Origin: Pomacea canaliculata
Lineage: Eukaryota; Mollusca; Gastropoda; Architaenioglossa; Ampullariidae
Reading direction: 5' to 3'
DNA: 64,000 nucleotides
Assembly: GCF_003073045.1 (NCBI RefSeq)
Contig: NC_037598.1
Span: 24,551,822-24,615,821, forward strand
Shown here: positions 12,601-25,600 of the stretch, piece after piece
Numbering within the stretch: the first letter of the stretch is position 1
Layout: every line of letters starts with the position of its first letter
Notes under the pieces: model-generated
The model's input: only the letters and a program-made list of their open reading frames with translations
Databases searched by the model: none
What the model was told of the DNA's origin: nothing
Position numbers and translations under genes: made by a program

Positions 12601-15135
12601 ATCATCACCATCTTCATCTTTGTAAAGCAGTATATTTTAGTGTAGTTTATATTTGAATGTCGGAATATGCATTGATTGTTTTTTTTTAAAGATTTGCACG
12701 ATACACTCGGACAGAAAACAGCCGGGGTCGCATCTTCGCAGTACAGTAGCTTCTAATCCATCTCTCCACAAACTCTATATATGGCTAATTTTATTAACAG
12801 TTAAATAAGCTGGGTAGCTTTATTAACCATTCCAAGCTGAACTATAGACATGCCCGCCTTTAGCCGATTGTTGTGCCCTCATGTAAATTAAACTAAGCGA
12901 GGAATGCTTTTTTTCCCCTCGCTCAAGCATTGATATCCTACATACGCCACATTACTTCCAACAGCGTCCATTTTTCATTTTATAACGGTGACATGCATCA
13001 AAAAACCGTGTAGTTTCCTTTTTTTTTTTAAACAGACAACGAGCAGCGAATGTGTAAATATAATACACTGAACAGTAACTTTTGTACTCGGTGGTCGAGT
13101 CCTCTGAAGCCAACGGTCGAATCGACTCGTGGCCGTGTTCGACAGTCCACGTGAAATGAATTATCAGAATCAGTCTATGGCATCGGTAAACAGATAATCG
13201 GGAATAAATCAAGTTAGAAGAGATTTTATTAATGATTTGTGTGTGTAAAACATTTCCGTGTCGCTGAAGTAACGTTTTTTTTCACGCACGCACACAGACA
13301 CAGGTAGTGACAGAGAGACGAAGAGAATGAATACACGAAAAACTCAATTCATATCTATGCATCCCTGCTGTAAATGAGATAAAGCTATGTATGTTATTAA
13401 TTATTAGTTAATGGCTTATTCTCTAATGTACGCTCGGAAAGTCTTTTTTTTTTCTTATAAATCGCGTGTCCAAAGAAAAACAAAAATCATGGGAACGCAA
13501 GAGTGTCAAGCGTGTTTGTGCTCGACTTGAGGTACTTGTTAATTAAATAATTAATATCAGTTACATTACCTTCGAAAGGTTGTTTACTGTGGATACTTGG
13601 CAATAGTCTCGAGAGCTGCTGCTTGTTCCTCACTCATCGCCTCTCTGCGTGGCAACCGCACGTACAGCACGGAGCTCATTCCGCGTGACTGACGACTGCA
13701 TCCTGTCACCCACCCACAGAAATCCGCTGAAGTGAGAGTCCTGGCTCTGAAACCACCACGGGTGCAACCAGATCGGGGTGTGCTGATCAGCAAATCGACG
13801 ATGTTGGAGCTGAACCAGCCGAGCCAGTCTTTCCGCGGTTAGAAAGGCGTCGGTCTTGAGTGTTGGTACTGTCACGTGACACGGAGCAGGTCATCGACGC
13901 GCGGTCACCGGCAGACCCAGTGTCCCTGCGAAGAGAGTGTCGATTTCTAGCGACAGGTTTGCAAACAGATCGACCGGAGGACAGAGGACTGGGTGGTCAG
14001 GAAAGCCCTCTACTATCGGAATTTTACTGCACCCTAAGCAGCAGTCAGAAGGAAAATAAAGCTCTGAAATCAGGACAAAAAGAAATTGAGGCTTGCTCAT
14101 AAATTCTAAAAACTCACTCATTGTCAATACGTCCAGAGTTCCCCCTTCTCTCTCTCTCTCAACACTCGATAGTAAATTTGACAGCACAATTTATAACACC
14201 TTCTGGTCAGAAATCAGTGGACTGCTTCAAACTGAACCACAGCCGTCTTCTTGTTATCAAAGTAAGGTGTTCTAAAATTTTGAATTTAACAAGTCCCTCA
14301 ACCAATCAGTTGAATTCGTGGAATCGATTTACTAACATTACATCTGGTATGCTGCCGAAAAGTATATTTTATGATGCAGACTATTAACTATTCGCCTTTC
14401 ATTTTTCTAGTGTAAAAGTCCCTTCATCCCCTCCGACATTAATTGCTTTGTTCTTCGGTCCTTAATCATCCTTTTTTTTTCTCATTACCCCGTCCACCTT
14501 CTATTCTTCAGCCTTTCTTTCATGATGGTACGGGTTGGCAAGGTTAAACCTTTTATTATTTTGTGATGGCGGTATGAAATAGCCAGTTCACTTGGACTAC
14601 AATTCACCCGACAGTGCAAACAAGGGTCTCTGAAATGACAGGAGAAAAAGGTACAACGTTCGATTTTGTTATGCGATGTTTGCACACTCTGGGCAGGTCA
14701 TTCCTTCTGCTTGGTTTGCAAGCCTTGTTTCGACTGGCTGTCTGTGTGGCTGATACAAGCAAAACTCGTAGCCGTTAATGTTTAGTCCTCGTGAACTATT
14801 TCCGAACGTGAACTTACACAGACCTTGCATTCAAAGCCAAGATCGCGAGTGAAGCCAGATAAGGAGATTCAATATGGTGTCTCTGTGGGTGTGTGTCATG
14901 AGGTAACCTTGGAGGGGAGGTAACATCACCGACAGTTGAGGTCTAGTGTGGCTTGTTGAAAAGCCAGAGACTAACTTGTGCAAGAAAGGGGGGGCGTGTG
15001 TGCCACTAAGAAAGGTTTATATGGCTTTATTTTTCAAGGAAAGATTGAAAGCCTGGTTTGGCTTGGCGTGGGGTGACGAGGTCGCTGAGGTCACGCTTCC
15101 GTAGGCTCCCGACATTTTCACCTTCACTGAGACCA
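9650..15135. other. No recognisable gene
   Basis: About 5.5 kb without an identifiable gene. It includes a GT microsatellite near 12,339-12,357. Short open frames around 10,571-11,175 and 13,584-13,875 have no family resemblance. Relics of old repeats are likely, but I cannot assign them. Confidence 0.4.
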
Positions 15136-15139
15136 TTAC

Positions 15140-15158
15140 TATAATAATAATAATAATA

Positions 15159-15222
<64 letters not shown>

Positions 15223-15237
15223 AAGAAGACGAACAGC

Positions 15238-15314
<77 letters not shown>
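15140..15314. repeat. Three-block TAA / GAA / CAA microsatellite
   Basis: A run of TAA repeats (about 15,140-15,194) changes to GAA repeats (about 15,194-15,230), then after GACGAACAG to CAA repeats (about 15,236-15,314). The three motifs differ only at the first base of the triplet. Long homopolymeric Cys/Ser/Tyr or Leu/Phe frames on the minus strand are artefacts of this repeat. Confidence 0.95.
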
Positions 15315-15319
15315 ATCAG

Positions 15320-16017
15320 CCGCCGGGAGAGCAGTTGTCGCTCTCTGATGTGGTTTGCAAATTGAGCAGTGACGATGGACAATCGAACGAGCACTTCGAT
15401 GAGAAAAGTCATCGGCAGTCGTGACAGTCCACTGAAGAACTGCTCACCACAAGCGTGGATCCGCAAGGGAGAGACTGGCAGCACGGTAACAGTTCTTACA
15501 CCTGAGAGCTAAGTTGGTGTAGTCATGCGAGCGAATGGTATCTCAAATATCACTGTAATATTGGACGAACGATTAATACGAATAGCACGGAGGCACCGTC
15601 TACATGAGCTACATTGTTTTATGTATGTATTTGTCTCTCTGTCTGTCTTTCTTTCTGTCTGTCTGTCTGTCTGTCTGTTCCTTTTCTTCTTGTAACATTC
15701 TGAAAGGAACTCCACAGGTCTTAAAAAGTCTGCCGGTGCACTGGAGACACCGTATCCGAAGATACCTGTCCTTCATCTGTGTGTCGGCAGGCCATGTGTC
15801 TGCTCTTAAGTTTTGATGGATTGGACATTTATGGAGGAAGTGAGCTACTATTTAGGAACCTGTGCCTTAGAGGCACACGGCGGACTTTCCAATGTGGAAC
15901 TCGGTGTAGATATGATGTTTCAGTTTCGAGTGACCTGTCCTCAAATGGCCGCTCGCCTTCTTTCTCTAGACTGGCAGTTCGGTCTTGGCTGCTTCACCAG
16001 GGTTGCTGCCGAAGCCA

Positions 16018-16050
<33 letters not shown>

Positions 16051-17330
16051 CTGGGCTTGATTATCATCTGAGCCTCAGCAAAGCTGACCTGAAGGGTTGG
16101 ATCTTAAGCTAGCCTTCCTCCCTCCTTTGCCAGTCTGTAAGCTGTTTTCAGTGCAGTTGTAGCAGGCTGCTTTGGGTTGATGTGAGGACCTTCAACTCAT
16201 TCCCCATACCCCACCATCTGTTTGAGACAACTCTAAAGATTGATAAGGCAACTAAGTTGTTGTGGATCGTATCTGTCGTGACAAACCATCTGGGCAGCAG
16301 TCCGCAGATCCTTGGCCTCAGCCTTATTTTATTGAATACCTGCCTGTCGGGATCTCATTCTGTTTCAGTGTCCCTGAGCTGGATTGTGATCCCTGCTCTT
16401 CATTTCTGGTATCGTTTCTCTGCTCTTATAACACACAGACACAAAACCCTGCGGCTCTTTCGATGAAGTTAATGGAGGGCCAGGGTCGTTTCTCTGCTGG
16501 ATTGAATTCTTTTCATGAACTGAGATGGATATTTGTCGCAGTTCTGATTTACATGTTGTAAATGCGTTGTTTCTCGTGTGATGAAAGCAGAACAGAGCAG
16601 TCGATACTCGGGCCATCGTAGATCAAATCCTCAGGAGATTGCTTGTATCCGCACGACCACCAAGCAAAATGTAAATGTAAAATATAAACACACTATTGTC
16701 TGATGCGATGGAAATCCGTTTTGAAGAAACCGTTAATGGCGGTCGATATAAAAGACTGGCAGTTGATGGGAAATTTGAGAACCGTGGAGAGACAATAAAA
16801 GCCAAACGCTCCAGCAAATAATAAGACTTCATCAAAATGCCAAATTCAATACAATGGCACCAAATTACACCGAGTCAAAACAGGAAGGACAAATCTGTCA
16901 GGCAAAGGGACACCACTTTACCGTCTTATGCATTACAAAGCATTGGTGTCCTGTTTGTACTCTGTGTCCTCCCTACATTATCACAGACCTCCTACAGTTT
17001 GGGAAGCACTTTTTTTTCTCTTGCTTTCTCATCTCTCTTGGAAGAAAGAAGAAAAGCGTTGCCAAAACTTTAGTAAATCTTAAATAATGCAAGAACACAG
17101 ACTATGAATGTGTCCATGCTTGAGACTGTTTATAGATGAACACAAATGGCGGGTCTAAAGCAGTGTGCTATAACCTCCCGTCCACCATTGCGATGAGGAT
17201 TAGGGTCTTGGGTTAAAATCATGGGTTCACATGACTAATAGTTTTTTTTCCCCCAGAATGTTACATGGTTTTCTCCCCTCTCATTGCCTCTTTATCCACC
17301 AGTTTAGTATAGTCCTTGTTAGTCCCCTTA
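15320..17330. other. Gene-poor stretch with simple repeats
   Basis: It holds a TCTG microsatellite (about 15,631-15,678) and a 29-base T run at 16,020-16,048. The T run could be the poly(A) tail of a minus-strand retrocopy lying at 16,049 to about 16,620, but I recognise no protein there. Other frames are short and unassignable. Confidence 0.4.
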
Positions 17331-17339
17331 GTTGGGCCA

Positions 17340-17608
17340 ATGTGGGTGCTGCCTGTGGGTCTTACTGCAGAAGGATAATAATGCTCGGGAGTTCCAGATG
17401 GGCTGTAGGCTGTTGAAAAAATCCCTGGCCTTGTTGATGCGGCTTTTGATGTCATCGTCCGCTCCACCAAAAAGCTCCCCAGAAACACAAAGCGATCTGT
17501 TTCCAGGATGTTCTCTTCTTGTAGTTGGATTGGAACTGATCCTACGCTTTGCGAGATTCTAAGCAGTTTTACTTTGCCTTTACAATCCCTTGAATGTGAA
17601 AAGTTCAC
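17340..17608 (-). mobile_element. LINE reverse transcriptase C-terminal fragment
   Basis: The minus frame 17,261-17,608 contains KLLRISQ, ENILETDRFVFLGS and a following T-S-K-A-A-S-T-R stretch. This matches the (E)xVxxFxYLGS...DIxxRIxxA segment downstream of the catalytic domain in RTE/CR1-type LINEs. Only this piece remains, abutting a hAT fragment on its 5' side. A related short sequence (GATTCTAAGCAGTTTTA) recurs at about 53,762. Confidence 0.6.
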
Positions 17609-18216
17609 TGCAGTATGCTGGATGTTTTGAGCTGCAATGGCGTTTCAGATTGCGCTCTTTGAAAACTGCGATGTCTTCTCGGCAAATTAAACAAATAGCT
17701 TTATCTCCAACATCTGTGAAAAAAATATCATTTTGTCCACTCGTTGATGAATTTTCAACACTCGCTATCCACCCGTCACGTTGAACTGCCACGGTACTAA
17801 CTTACCTTTTGTGCTAGCAGACACTGAGCGACTGAACTTTTAATAATAATATTATCGGAATGCTTGGGGGAGATTGGGGGTGGGAGTCAGGGTGGAGGAA
17901 CCCAAACATGCTATGGCAGTAACGTGTTTGATCTCTACCAATGACACAATCGTATCAAACCACCGATAAGCGGTGGTCGGACTCTGTTGACACAAAATGA
18001 ATAGTCGTGGTGCGTCACATGTTGTCGTCGCCGCTCTCTCACGACTACAGCAAACACGCAAGCCGCGATGTTATTTGTGTACTTTGTGTTTGACAACGTG
18101 CTGGCGACTTCTAATGACAATAAAATGAACCTAAAGGTTTTAAAAGAAACTAGTGCACATTTTGGCAGAGGGGTAAGTCCAAAGACCTCCTAGGCCGTAC
18201 TTTGCCCACCCCTTTA
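17580..18216 (-). mobile_element. Decayed hAT transposon with BED-like zinc finger
   Basis: The minus frame 17,580-17,792 contains FFTDVGDKAICLICREDIAV, then KERNLKRH and SKHP. This is the BED-like zinc finger that opens hAT transposases of the GTF2IRD2/ZBED/Charlie type (C-x2-C...H-x4-H). At 18,194-18,216 the minus strand carries GGGGTGGGCAAAGTACGGCC, a typical hAT terminal sequence, in the position expected for the 5' end. The rest of the transposase, including the DDE core and dimerisation region, is missing; the frame stops and LINE sequence follows. Confidence 0.6.
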
Positions 18217-21200
18217 TTAGAGTCACTTTCCTATCAAATAAACCAGCCGTAAACAGTCGATCAAATAAAAAATTGAGAGAAGAGATAAACCCTTCACTTG
18301 AATACTTTGAAATAATTTAAAATTGATAAACGTTGGCGGATCACATTATTCTTCCTAAACAACTCTATTGGAAACCAGCAAAGCCCCGAGAGTTCAGTCT
18401 CGCAGGTCATAACAGTGCGGAGAAGTCGCCAACAGCGACACATTAAATATTAAGGTTTTACAAGAGCCAGTGGACATAAACTGGTTAGACCAGGCAGCAC
18501 GAGGAAGGCTGGACAAAACATCTGCACACTCAACCACTTGAGAACTCAAACTCACTACTAGGTGAAAAAGAAATCTGAGGGAAGTTCAGAGGAGAGTAGT
18601 GCGCCTTTCACTTACAGCCAGACGGTTACAACTGGTTCGTATTTAGCCTCTCATCGTCTACCCATATAATGAGTACCTTATTTTTATTTTATTATTTTTG
18701 GTGAATTAAACAAACAGCAGATATACGCACATAGTCTCTCACCCAATCACTCTCCCGAGCTCACTCACTGATCACATTCACTCACACCCCCCTCCAACCA
18801 CCGCCACCAACCTCAAATAAAACAAATAAAAAAAGACACAAGAAAATAACATAAAAAATAGAACAGAGAATGAAAAAACCATCCTACAAAATCAAGCAAA
18901 GAAACTAATAACAATAAAAAATATCGACAAAGTCCTTTTACCACGAAGATCGAGAGCAAAACATTGGAGCAATAAAGGCATCGAAATTAAAAATAGAAGG
19001 AAATAAAATCCTTGCAGGCATGTTTTCGCATAACACAAGAGAATAATCCTGAGCGTAAAATATTTAACAGTTGTATTGTTAACAACAAATCGCTAAAAAA
19101 TTAAGCCTCCATTCATGCTAGACAACAGCTCAGTAAACTTCACCGCCACTAGCAACAACAATAATACGCAATAATAGTAATAACAATTTTCGTGGCACCG
19201 ACCAAATAATCAAGCAAACAAAAGGAGAGCATGAGTTGTATTTGTTGACGCTCACGATCTGGTAAAAAAAATAGAAATCAGCAAGGAAAACAGAAATAAA
19301 GAAAGGAATGGAGAATGAAAGGTAGAAAAGAGAAGAAATAAAAGAAGAATAGAAAAAGTAATCAAAAAAGGAAGAATTAACGAAGAAAGAATGAAAGAAA
19401 GAAGAGAACAGGACTAGGGTGTACATGTTCCTTCGTAGTTATAATACTCAAACTCATTATTTTTTTATTCTTTGCTTTTGTTTGTCAACCATTCGCATAC
19501 AGCGGTAAACATTTTTCTGAATCGATGAAATTAAAGGCATTGGAGTGAAGCGAGCATTTTGAAATGAATTTGAGGAAAGCATGAAATATTCCATTATAGA
19601 TTCCAGTTACCTTGTTCTTCATTTTCTTGCTGTTGTTCGCGCGCACAAACACGCACACAAAGAGGATGCAGATGTCCAGCGAGCGTCAGTCTCACAGAGA
19701 GGAAGAGGAGAGAGAGAGAGGCAAGCCCTAGAGAATGAAGAAGAGAACGAGACTTACGAGGGCAGCTTTCTGCTCGAAACGTCCTGCACCTGCTGCGAAC
19801 CACGAGCTGTGAAGCTCGATCAGGTATATCGGAAATTCAAGTGTTTCACTATTTCACTGACGTGACCCATCAATAAGACTGATTTGATTGAAGCAGCAGA
19901 TCGAAGATTGACAATAAATCACATTTTGAAGATTAAGCGCATATACACTAATCCGGAATAAGCCAGGTATCCTGGTTATAGTTATAAATACAAAAACACT
20001 CTTGTAACTAAATAGTGCACACTTACTTATAGTGCTCATGATCGACCCATAACCGTCGAAATAATGTTTTTTAATTAAAAATTTTGATTGTAAATGGATT
20101 TTCAGTCGCGAAAGAATTTGACAAGTGTATAAAGAATTACTAAAATGACTTCTGGTGACAGTCAAAGAAGGTCAACCATACTCTTTGTGACAGTGGTGAC
20201 AAGATGGGGAAATAAGGGTGTGTACTTGATCGATGGCTCTAAAATCACCCACTATAGCTAAATATCGATTTTAGAATGCGCCTATGATATATAAGAACTT
20301 CTAAATGTAATCTTTCAAAGACACTAAGTACAGTAGAATTGCCTAAACGTGACCTGGAAATGGTGCGGGGGTTGGGGGCGATTAGGAAACCTGTGACATC
20401 AACTTCAGGGAAATTGCTTTGATCGGCAAACCGTCGCCAACGTGCAAAAACTTAATCCCATGAGACTGCCACTCGCGACCGTTTCCACGATACAGCAAAG
20501 AGATTTGTAACTGGTCGTTGTATATCTCACCCCCTCTTCTCATCTTCAAAAAAAAAAAAAAGTTTAAAGGTGGAAGGGGGGGGTATAGGGGGTGGAGGAG
20601 AATTAAAGGGATATATACATGTACCCGAAATATTCGCGACGCAAGACATTGAACTGCATGTGTTCCACTTTGTGAGTTCTATGAAAGGCCTCCCCTGCCC
20701 CACTCCTCTAACTTACCTCATTGCCTTGCCGTAGGTAGATGGAGTTTCATTTCTTCTTGAACTTCAAGTGTTACTGCACCCTTTACACCCCGCACCTTCA
20801 CGCTTGGAAGGGATCAATACACAACCCCGGGTCCACATTGTCTTCTGCTACTAGGTACGCGTAATGGCGGGTGAGTAGATAAACTGGAATGTTGTATTAA
20901 CGGAAAGCAATATTAAATTCTAAGAAATTTCACCAGCAGCAAAATAGAATAATAATCTAATAAAAAATAAGCAATTATTTTAAGACTTTATTAATTTTTA
21001 TTTATTTTATTTAGTTCCATTTGAAAAATTTTCTTTTTTAAAAAACCGGATCCCATTAAGTGACCAATCGACCTTTGCCCCTTTAATCAGCTGATGAGGA
21101 GAAGGTGGTGTGCTCTCGTGAATAACATGACGAGCGTCACCCAATCAGCGGAACGCGAAGATCGTGTGATCACTTTGGTTAGAGTTGTTAGTTTTTTTTT

Positions 21201-21350
21201 AAGCCGGTAACGTGCGTAATATATTTGTTTTTCTCGGTTAAACTGAATGACCGATATTAAGACATATTTGTAAGAGTAAGTTATTGCAGATGAATTTGCA
21301 CTGTTGACTGTTAGAGCACAAGGACGGTGACTCACTGAGTACAGTGGCAT
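18217..21350. other. No recognisable gene
   Basis: AT-rich sequence with an A/G-rich minus-strand ORF artefact at 19,130-19,426 and a short G-rich patch at about 20,575-20,600. No splice-consistent coding exon was found. Sequence from about 21,060 onward may be the upstream region of the ABHD6-like gene (ACCCAATCAGC near 21,139 is a CCAAT-type box). Confidence 0.4.
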
Positions 21351-21359
21351 TGTTTAGAA

Positions 21360-21493
21360 ATTAGAGCCGACAGCCCAACACAGACCCTGAGTATTAATTA
21401 AAGTTTGTTGTGTGTAGCTGCCTAGTACACAGCTACAGTTACTGTGAGGAATCATCTTTCGTTGAGGCAAGGAAAAGAACAACTTTGCACAAG
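21360..21493 (+). other. Candidate 5' untranslated exon of ABHD6-like gene
   Basis: A good donor, CAAG|GTAAGG, occurs at 21,493/21,494. It lies 1 kb upstream of the first coding exon, which itself has an acceptor (CTTCACAG) ending at 22,348. Joining them gives a spliced leader without changing the protein. The 5' boundary is a guess, and no transcript evidence is available. Confidence 0.3.
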
Positions 21494-22452
21494 GTAAGGA
21501 GAATATGAATGCAAAAATATAAATCTGAAAACTTATATATTTAGCTGATCGAGACGTGTTTTTATTTGTTTTTGTTTTGTCTATGAAAGTTCAATTTCTT
21601 ATTACTCCAATCACATTATAATATGCTGAAGCAGACTGTAGAAGTCAAAGTACACTAAAGTAATTTTATCTAAATAGCATTGAAGATATACTCCGATAAA
21701 AGTTCACAAATTAAAAACATAAAAACAGTCGTGACTTATAATCGACAAGGCAAGAAGAGCAATAAAATGATTTTAAAAACATGTCTTTTTCCCTTCTATA
21801 AACTTATCAAGATTAAACCAATTCTTAATTGCTTCATTGTCTTTTAATGATTTTTATGTGTTTTCATAAATGTCTAGCAGTTGATTTCAACTTTAATAAA
21901 TGCATAGAACATACTCATTTTCTTTCTCAAATAACACTAAGTAAAGGAGTAAGTCAAGTCCATTTGAGACATAAAAACAGTAGCTCAGCAATTGTTTAAT
22001 CAGATAAATGATTCAACCACATACTTGTTCTTGATGGCTGAAGAGTATATTATTTTTAGGTCAGCTGTTATACTTGAAACTTCTTACAGGTGCAGAAGTA
22101 TGGGATACTTAGTGCTATAAGATGTACTTTATATTTTTTGCACATTTTTGTAGCATAACATTATTGGCCCAGCATAAAGTAAATGTAAAGTATAGTCTTT
22201 CTTTTCTTTCGCAGATTTCCCCTCAGATGATATTAAAATTGAGGGTACAATTCTACATTCCTTTTCTTGAATCTTATGCTCCATTTATGTACTAGATACA
22301 TGCAAGAATTTTTTTAATATTTATTGAATATGTCTTTAATCTTCACAGTTTAACAGCTAAACATCATTTCCAAGGATCACATTAAGTCAGGGAAGAAAAG
22401 ATACCTTCATTTCGTCACCTTGTTCAAGAGAAACTGAGGCAACAAGGTGAAA

Positions 22453-22601
22453 ATGTCACTGTCGGTGACTGAGTTGTTGTACGGCTCTTTCCTCGATCTG
22501 CAGCTCCTCAATCCTGCCTCTCTCATGCTGGCAACAGCAACGGCCGTTACCTCCCTCATATACTTTATGTGCCCGCGTTTGTTGGTGCAGATGTATTTCA
22601 G
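22453..22601 (+). CDS. ABHD6: ABHD6-like coding exon 1: membrane anchor
   Basis: Starts at the first ATG after an acceptor at 22,348. It encodes a hydrophobic helix (LMLATATAVTSLIYFMCPRL) followed by LVQMYFR, matching the single N-terminal transmembrane segment of ABHD6. Donor AG|GTGAGT; two bases carry over and complete an Arg codon with exon 2. Confidence 0.75.
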
Positions 22602-25600
22602 GTGAGTATTGCATCTAAAAATTTTTTTTTGGGTAATGGAATGGAATCTGTTAGTCACTTGTACCCCTCTTGTTTGTGACATGAGAACTTTCTCTTACAT
22701 GTTTGAATCTGCAATAAAGATATATTCTTCTGTTAAATCTCGTTTCTTTCTGCATGTGTCAGTATAATCCTATCTGCTGGTGATGCTTAGTCAATCCACC
22801 CTCTAATAAAGTATCTGGTTGAAGACTGTTCAAGCTTTTATTTTAAGCAACTATTTAACCTGACATTGGGCAGGGTGGCTGTAATGTGGAGTGGAATGCG
22901 CCTGAAAAGAGTAATAGACAACAAAGGCTTCACTTTTTTCTATGGTGAGAGAGGGCACCCCAAGCCAGGTCAAACCAGCATGCTTCTGCTTCATGGTTTT
23001 TCAGCTGATCACTTTATGTGGGCATCTATCGTACAGGTTAGACTTTATCACAACCAAAAGACTCTTCAGAAAATAAAAAGATACTAGAGTTGATCTACAT
23101 AAATGTTTCATCTCAGTCAGTTTGTCACTGCAGTGGCTTATTTCTTCTCTGACAAGCACATTTTTGCACAACTTTCTTGTATTTGACATATAATTTGTGA
23201 ATATAAATCTTGTATGACCTTGTAGAAACCTAGGCACTTCCTGCTTCCTTAAGTAAAGAGACAAACCATTATCATGGCATTTTTGAGTGTTTTATTAGCA
23301 TCCATTGTAACATTAAACAGACTCTGCTTTTATGGCTTCCAATACCATGTGCAATAAAGGGAAGATAAGTATACTATGGGATATAACACTGTTTTCATGT
23401 TGTCTTTGTTCTTATTGCATTTGATGAGTAAAGAAGGAGAAAAGAAAGTCCAAAAGAGGCTTGTCACCATATAATAACGGACTTGTTGTCTGTCCCTAGT
23501 ATTTGCCATCTGAAATCCATGTCATTGCCCTCGACTTACCTGGGCATGGCTTCACTTCTGATCCACTTGAAGGGGACGACATTGGCTTCAAGGGACAGCT
23601 TCAGCGGATAAAGCAGGTTAATATGTTAACATGGTTACTAAATGAGTGAAAGGGGGTAATTTATAGAATGGTAATGTGCTGATGTCAGTGACCCAGGGAT
23701 GCTGTATCAGCTTCGATGTTCAAGTATATGTACATTGAAAGTTTATACCATGCATACTTGCAGGGAAGTGACTTCATAAATCTTTAACAAATTTTGGGTT
23801 TATACCTTAGTTTGCATTTTGATAGTTAAGCTTGATTGGTTGTATTCTATTGTATTCTCTGCAGACACAAAGATATTTTTTCTAGATTTCATCTGCTTGT
23901 TATCATTGAATAATAACTAATCTATAAATAATTAAAATACTGTACTTAACATGTTGGACATATATAGTATTTTTTTCAAAAAGAAAACCTTGATGTTTTT
24001 TTCTGTTAAAGTAGTCTTTTTTTTTTTCCAAATCTTCAGTTTCTAGATCTTGTTGGAATAGACAAGTGCCATGTTACTGGTGTGTCAATGGGGAACCCTA
24101 GCCGCCTATTTGCTGCTAGTTTCCAAGATCGTGTCTCTGCTGTGACCATGTGCTGTCCTAGCAGTGAGTAGAGCAAACAACCTAGATTATAGTTATTAAT
24201 GTTTATTGCAATGAGGGGAACTATTCCAAATTGCGATTTGCACAGTTTTGTTGGATTGTTTTTTTTTATTGCTGCATATCTACTAGTGCAAGTTCTTTGT
24301 AGTCTTCAGTGCTGTCACACACAAATGAGTCTGTGAGCTCAGTCACTTGAACTGTTGTCCATCTTTTCAACAAATAACACAATTGCTTTAGAATGCTCAG
24401 GTCATATATTAGCCAATAAGGCCAACAGATTTTCATGAAAACAACAACAGCAAATCCCTATTATGATCAGTTGCTATCTATCGGCAAACAACACCTGGCA
24501 CATACACCTAACAATAGTGAGGACAAAAGCCAGACAGGCAAATAATAGCCAGGGGTCTCTAGTTATCTCTGTATCAATATATACCTCAAATCATGCAATA
24601 ATCTAAATTCAGTTGGAGTTAAACCACCAATACTTGTGAAATACATCAAATTGCTAAATCTTATCTTTTCACCCTCATTCTTAAAGACCTATCTGATTGG
24701 TGACACATATCAAGCTCAAAAGACTCACTTCATCTTGCTTATTAATGCCTTGAACAGGAAATTGCAAGGGGAAATAAGAATTTTGAGAAATTAAATGAAA
24801 ACGATTTCCTTGCCTGTTCAAATCTTCATTTGGACCTAAAACCGTGTGTGACGTCAGTACCAGTGGAATCATGGCTAACCACAGCATGGTTGATACAAGT
24901 TGCCCAGAAAATAACAAATTTCGAAAGCCCAAGTACAGATACAGAAACCATTGGGGTGTTGAATGCACAGGATAACATAGTGACAGAAGAAGTATGTCTT
25001 CAAAGCATTCATCATGGAGAAGACAATGGATCAGCTTCATTCGTGTGTGTAAATCTTCACTGTGCCCTCACAGTACTCTGTCGTATGTGAACACAACTTT
25101 TCTCCCAAATGTTACCCAGTAATGTATACACTGAAGAAGCAAGTGGGCTTAAATATTCATAGTTCACCAACTTCATCCACAAGTGCCTGTTGATCAGTAA
25201 TAGCATTGAAGATGTGAGATGCATGAATATAGTCACTATCACAACACCAGCTGATAAAAGATCCACACAATGCAGGCATGGAAGAGCATGTCCCATGTAG
25301 CAGAATAATAACAATAATGCGCAGCATCATGGCCAAGATAGATTGCATTCACTACACAGACCAGCCATGATAAATGAACTGATAGTGGACAGTGATGTAC
25401 AGAACGTAAAGCAATGGATGAAGATATGAAGGATGCTGTAAACAGTTGGAGCCGTACTTAATGGTTAACATGACAGCAGCATTAGCATAAGTGGTTGTCA
25501 TTGAACAAAGGCACCAAGGTATTAAAAAATAAAGAAATTCCTTTGCTAACTGAGTTCCAGGAAGTGACACAAGGAAAACTAGGTTCTTTTTTAAGGTATG

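Noticed and set aside
15017-15484. Long minus-strand frames with runs of Cys, Ser, Tyr, Leu or Phe
   Set aside because: They are translations of the triplet microsatellite; neither flank shows coding features.
16049-16620. Minus-strand retrogene ending at the T29 run
   Set aside because: The T run fits a poly(A) tail, but the putative body has no recognisable protein and no target duplication could be matched.
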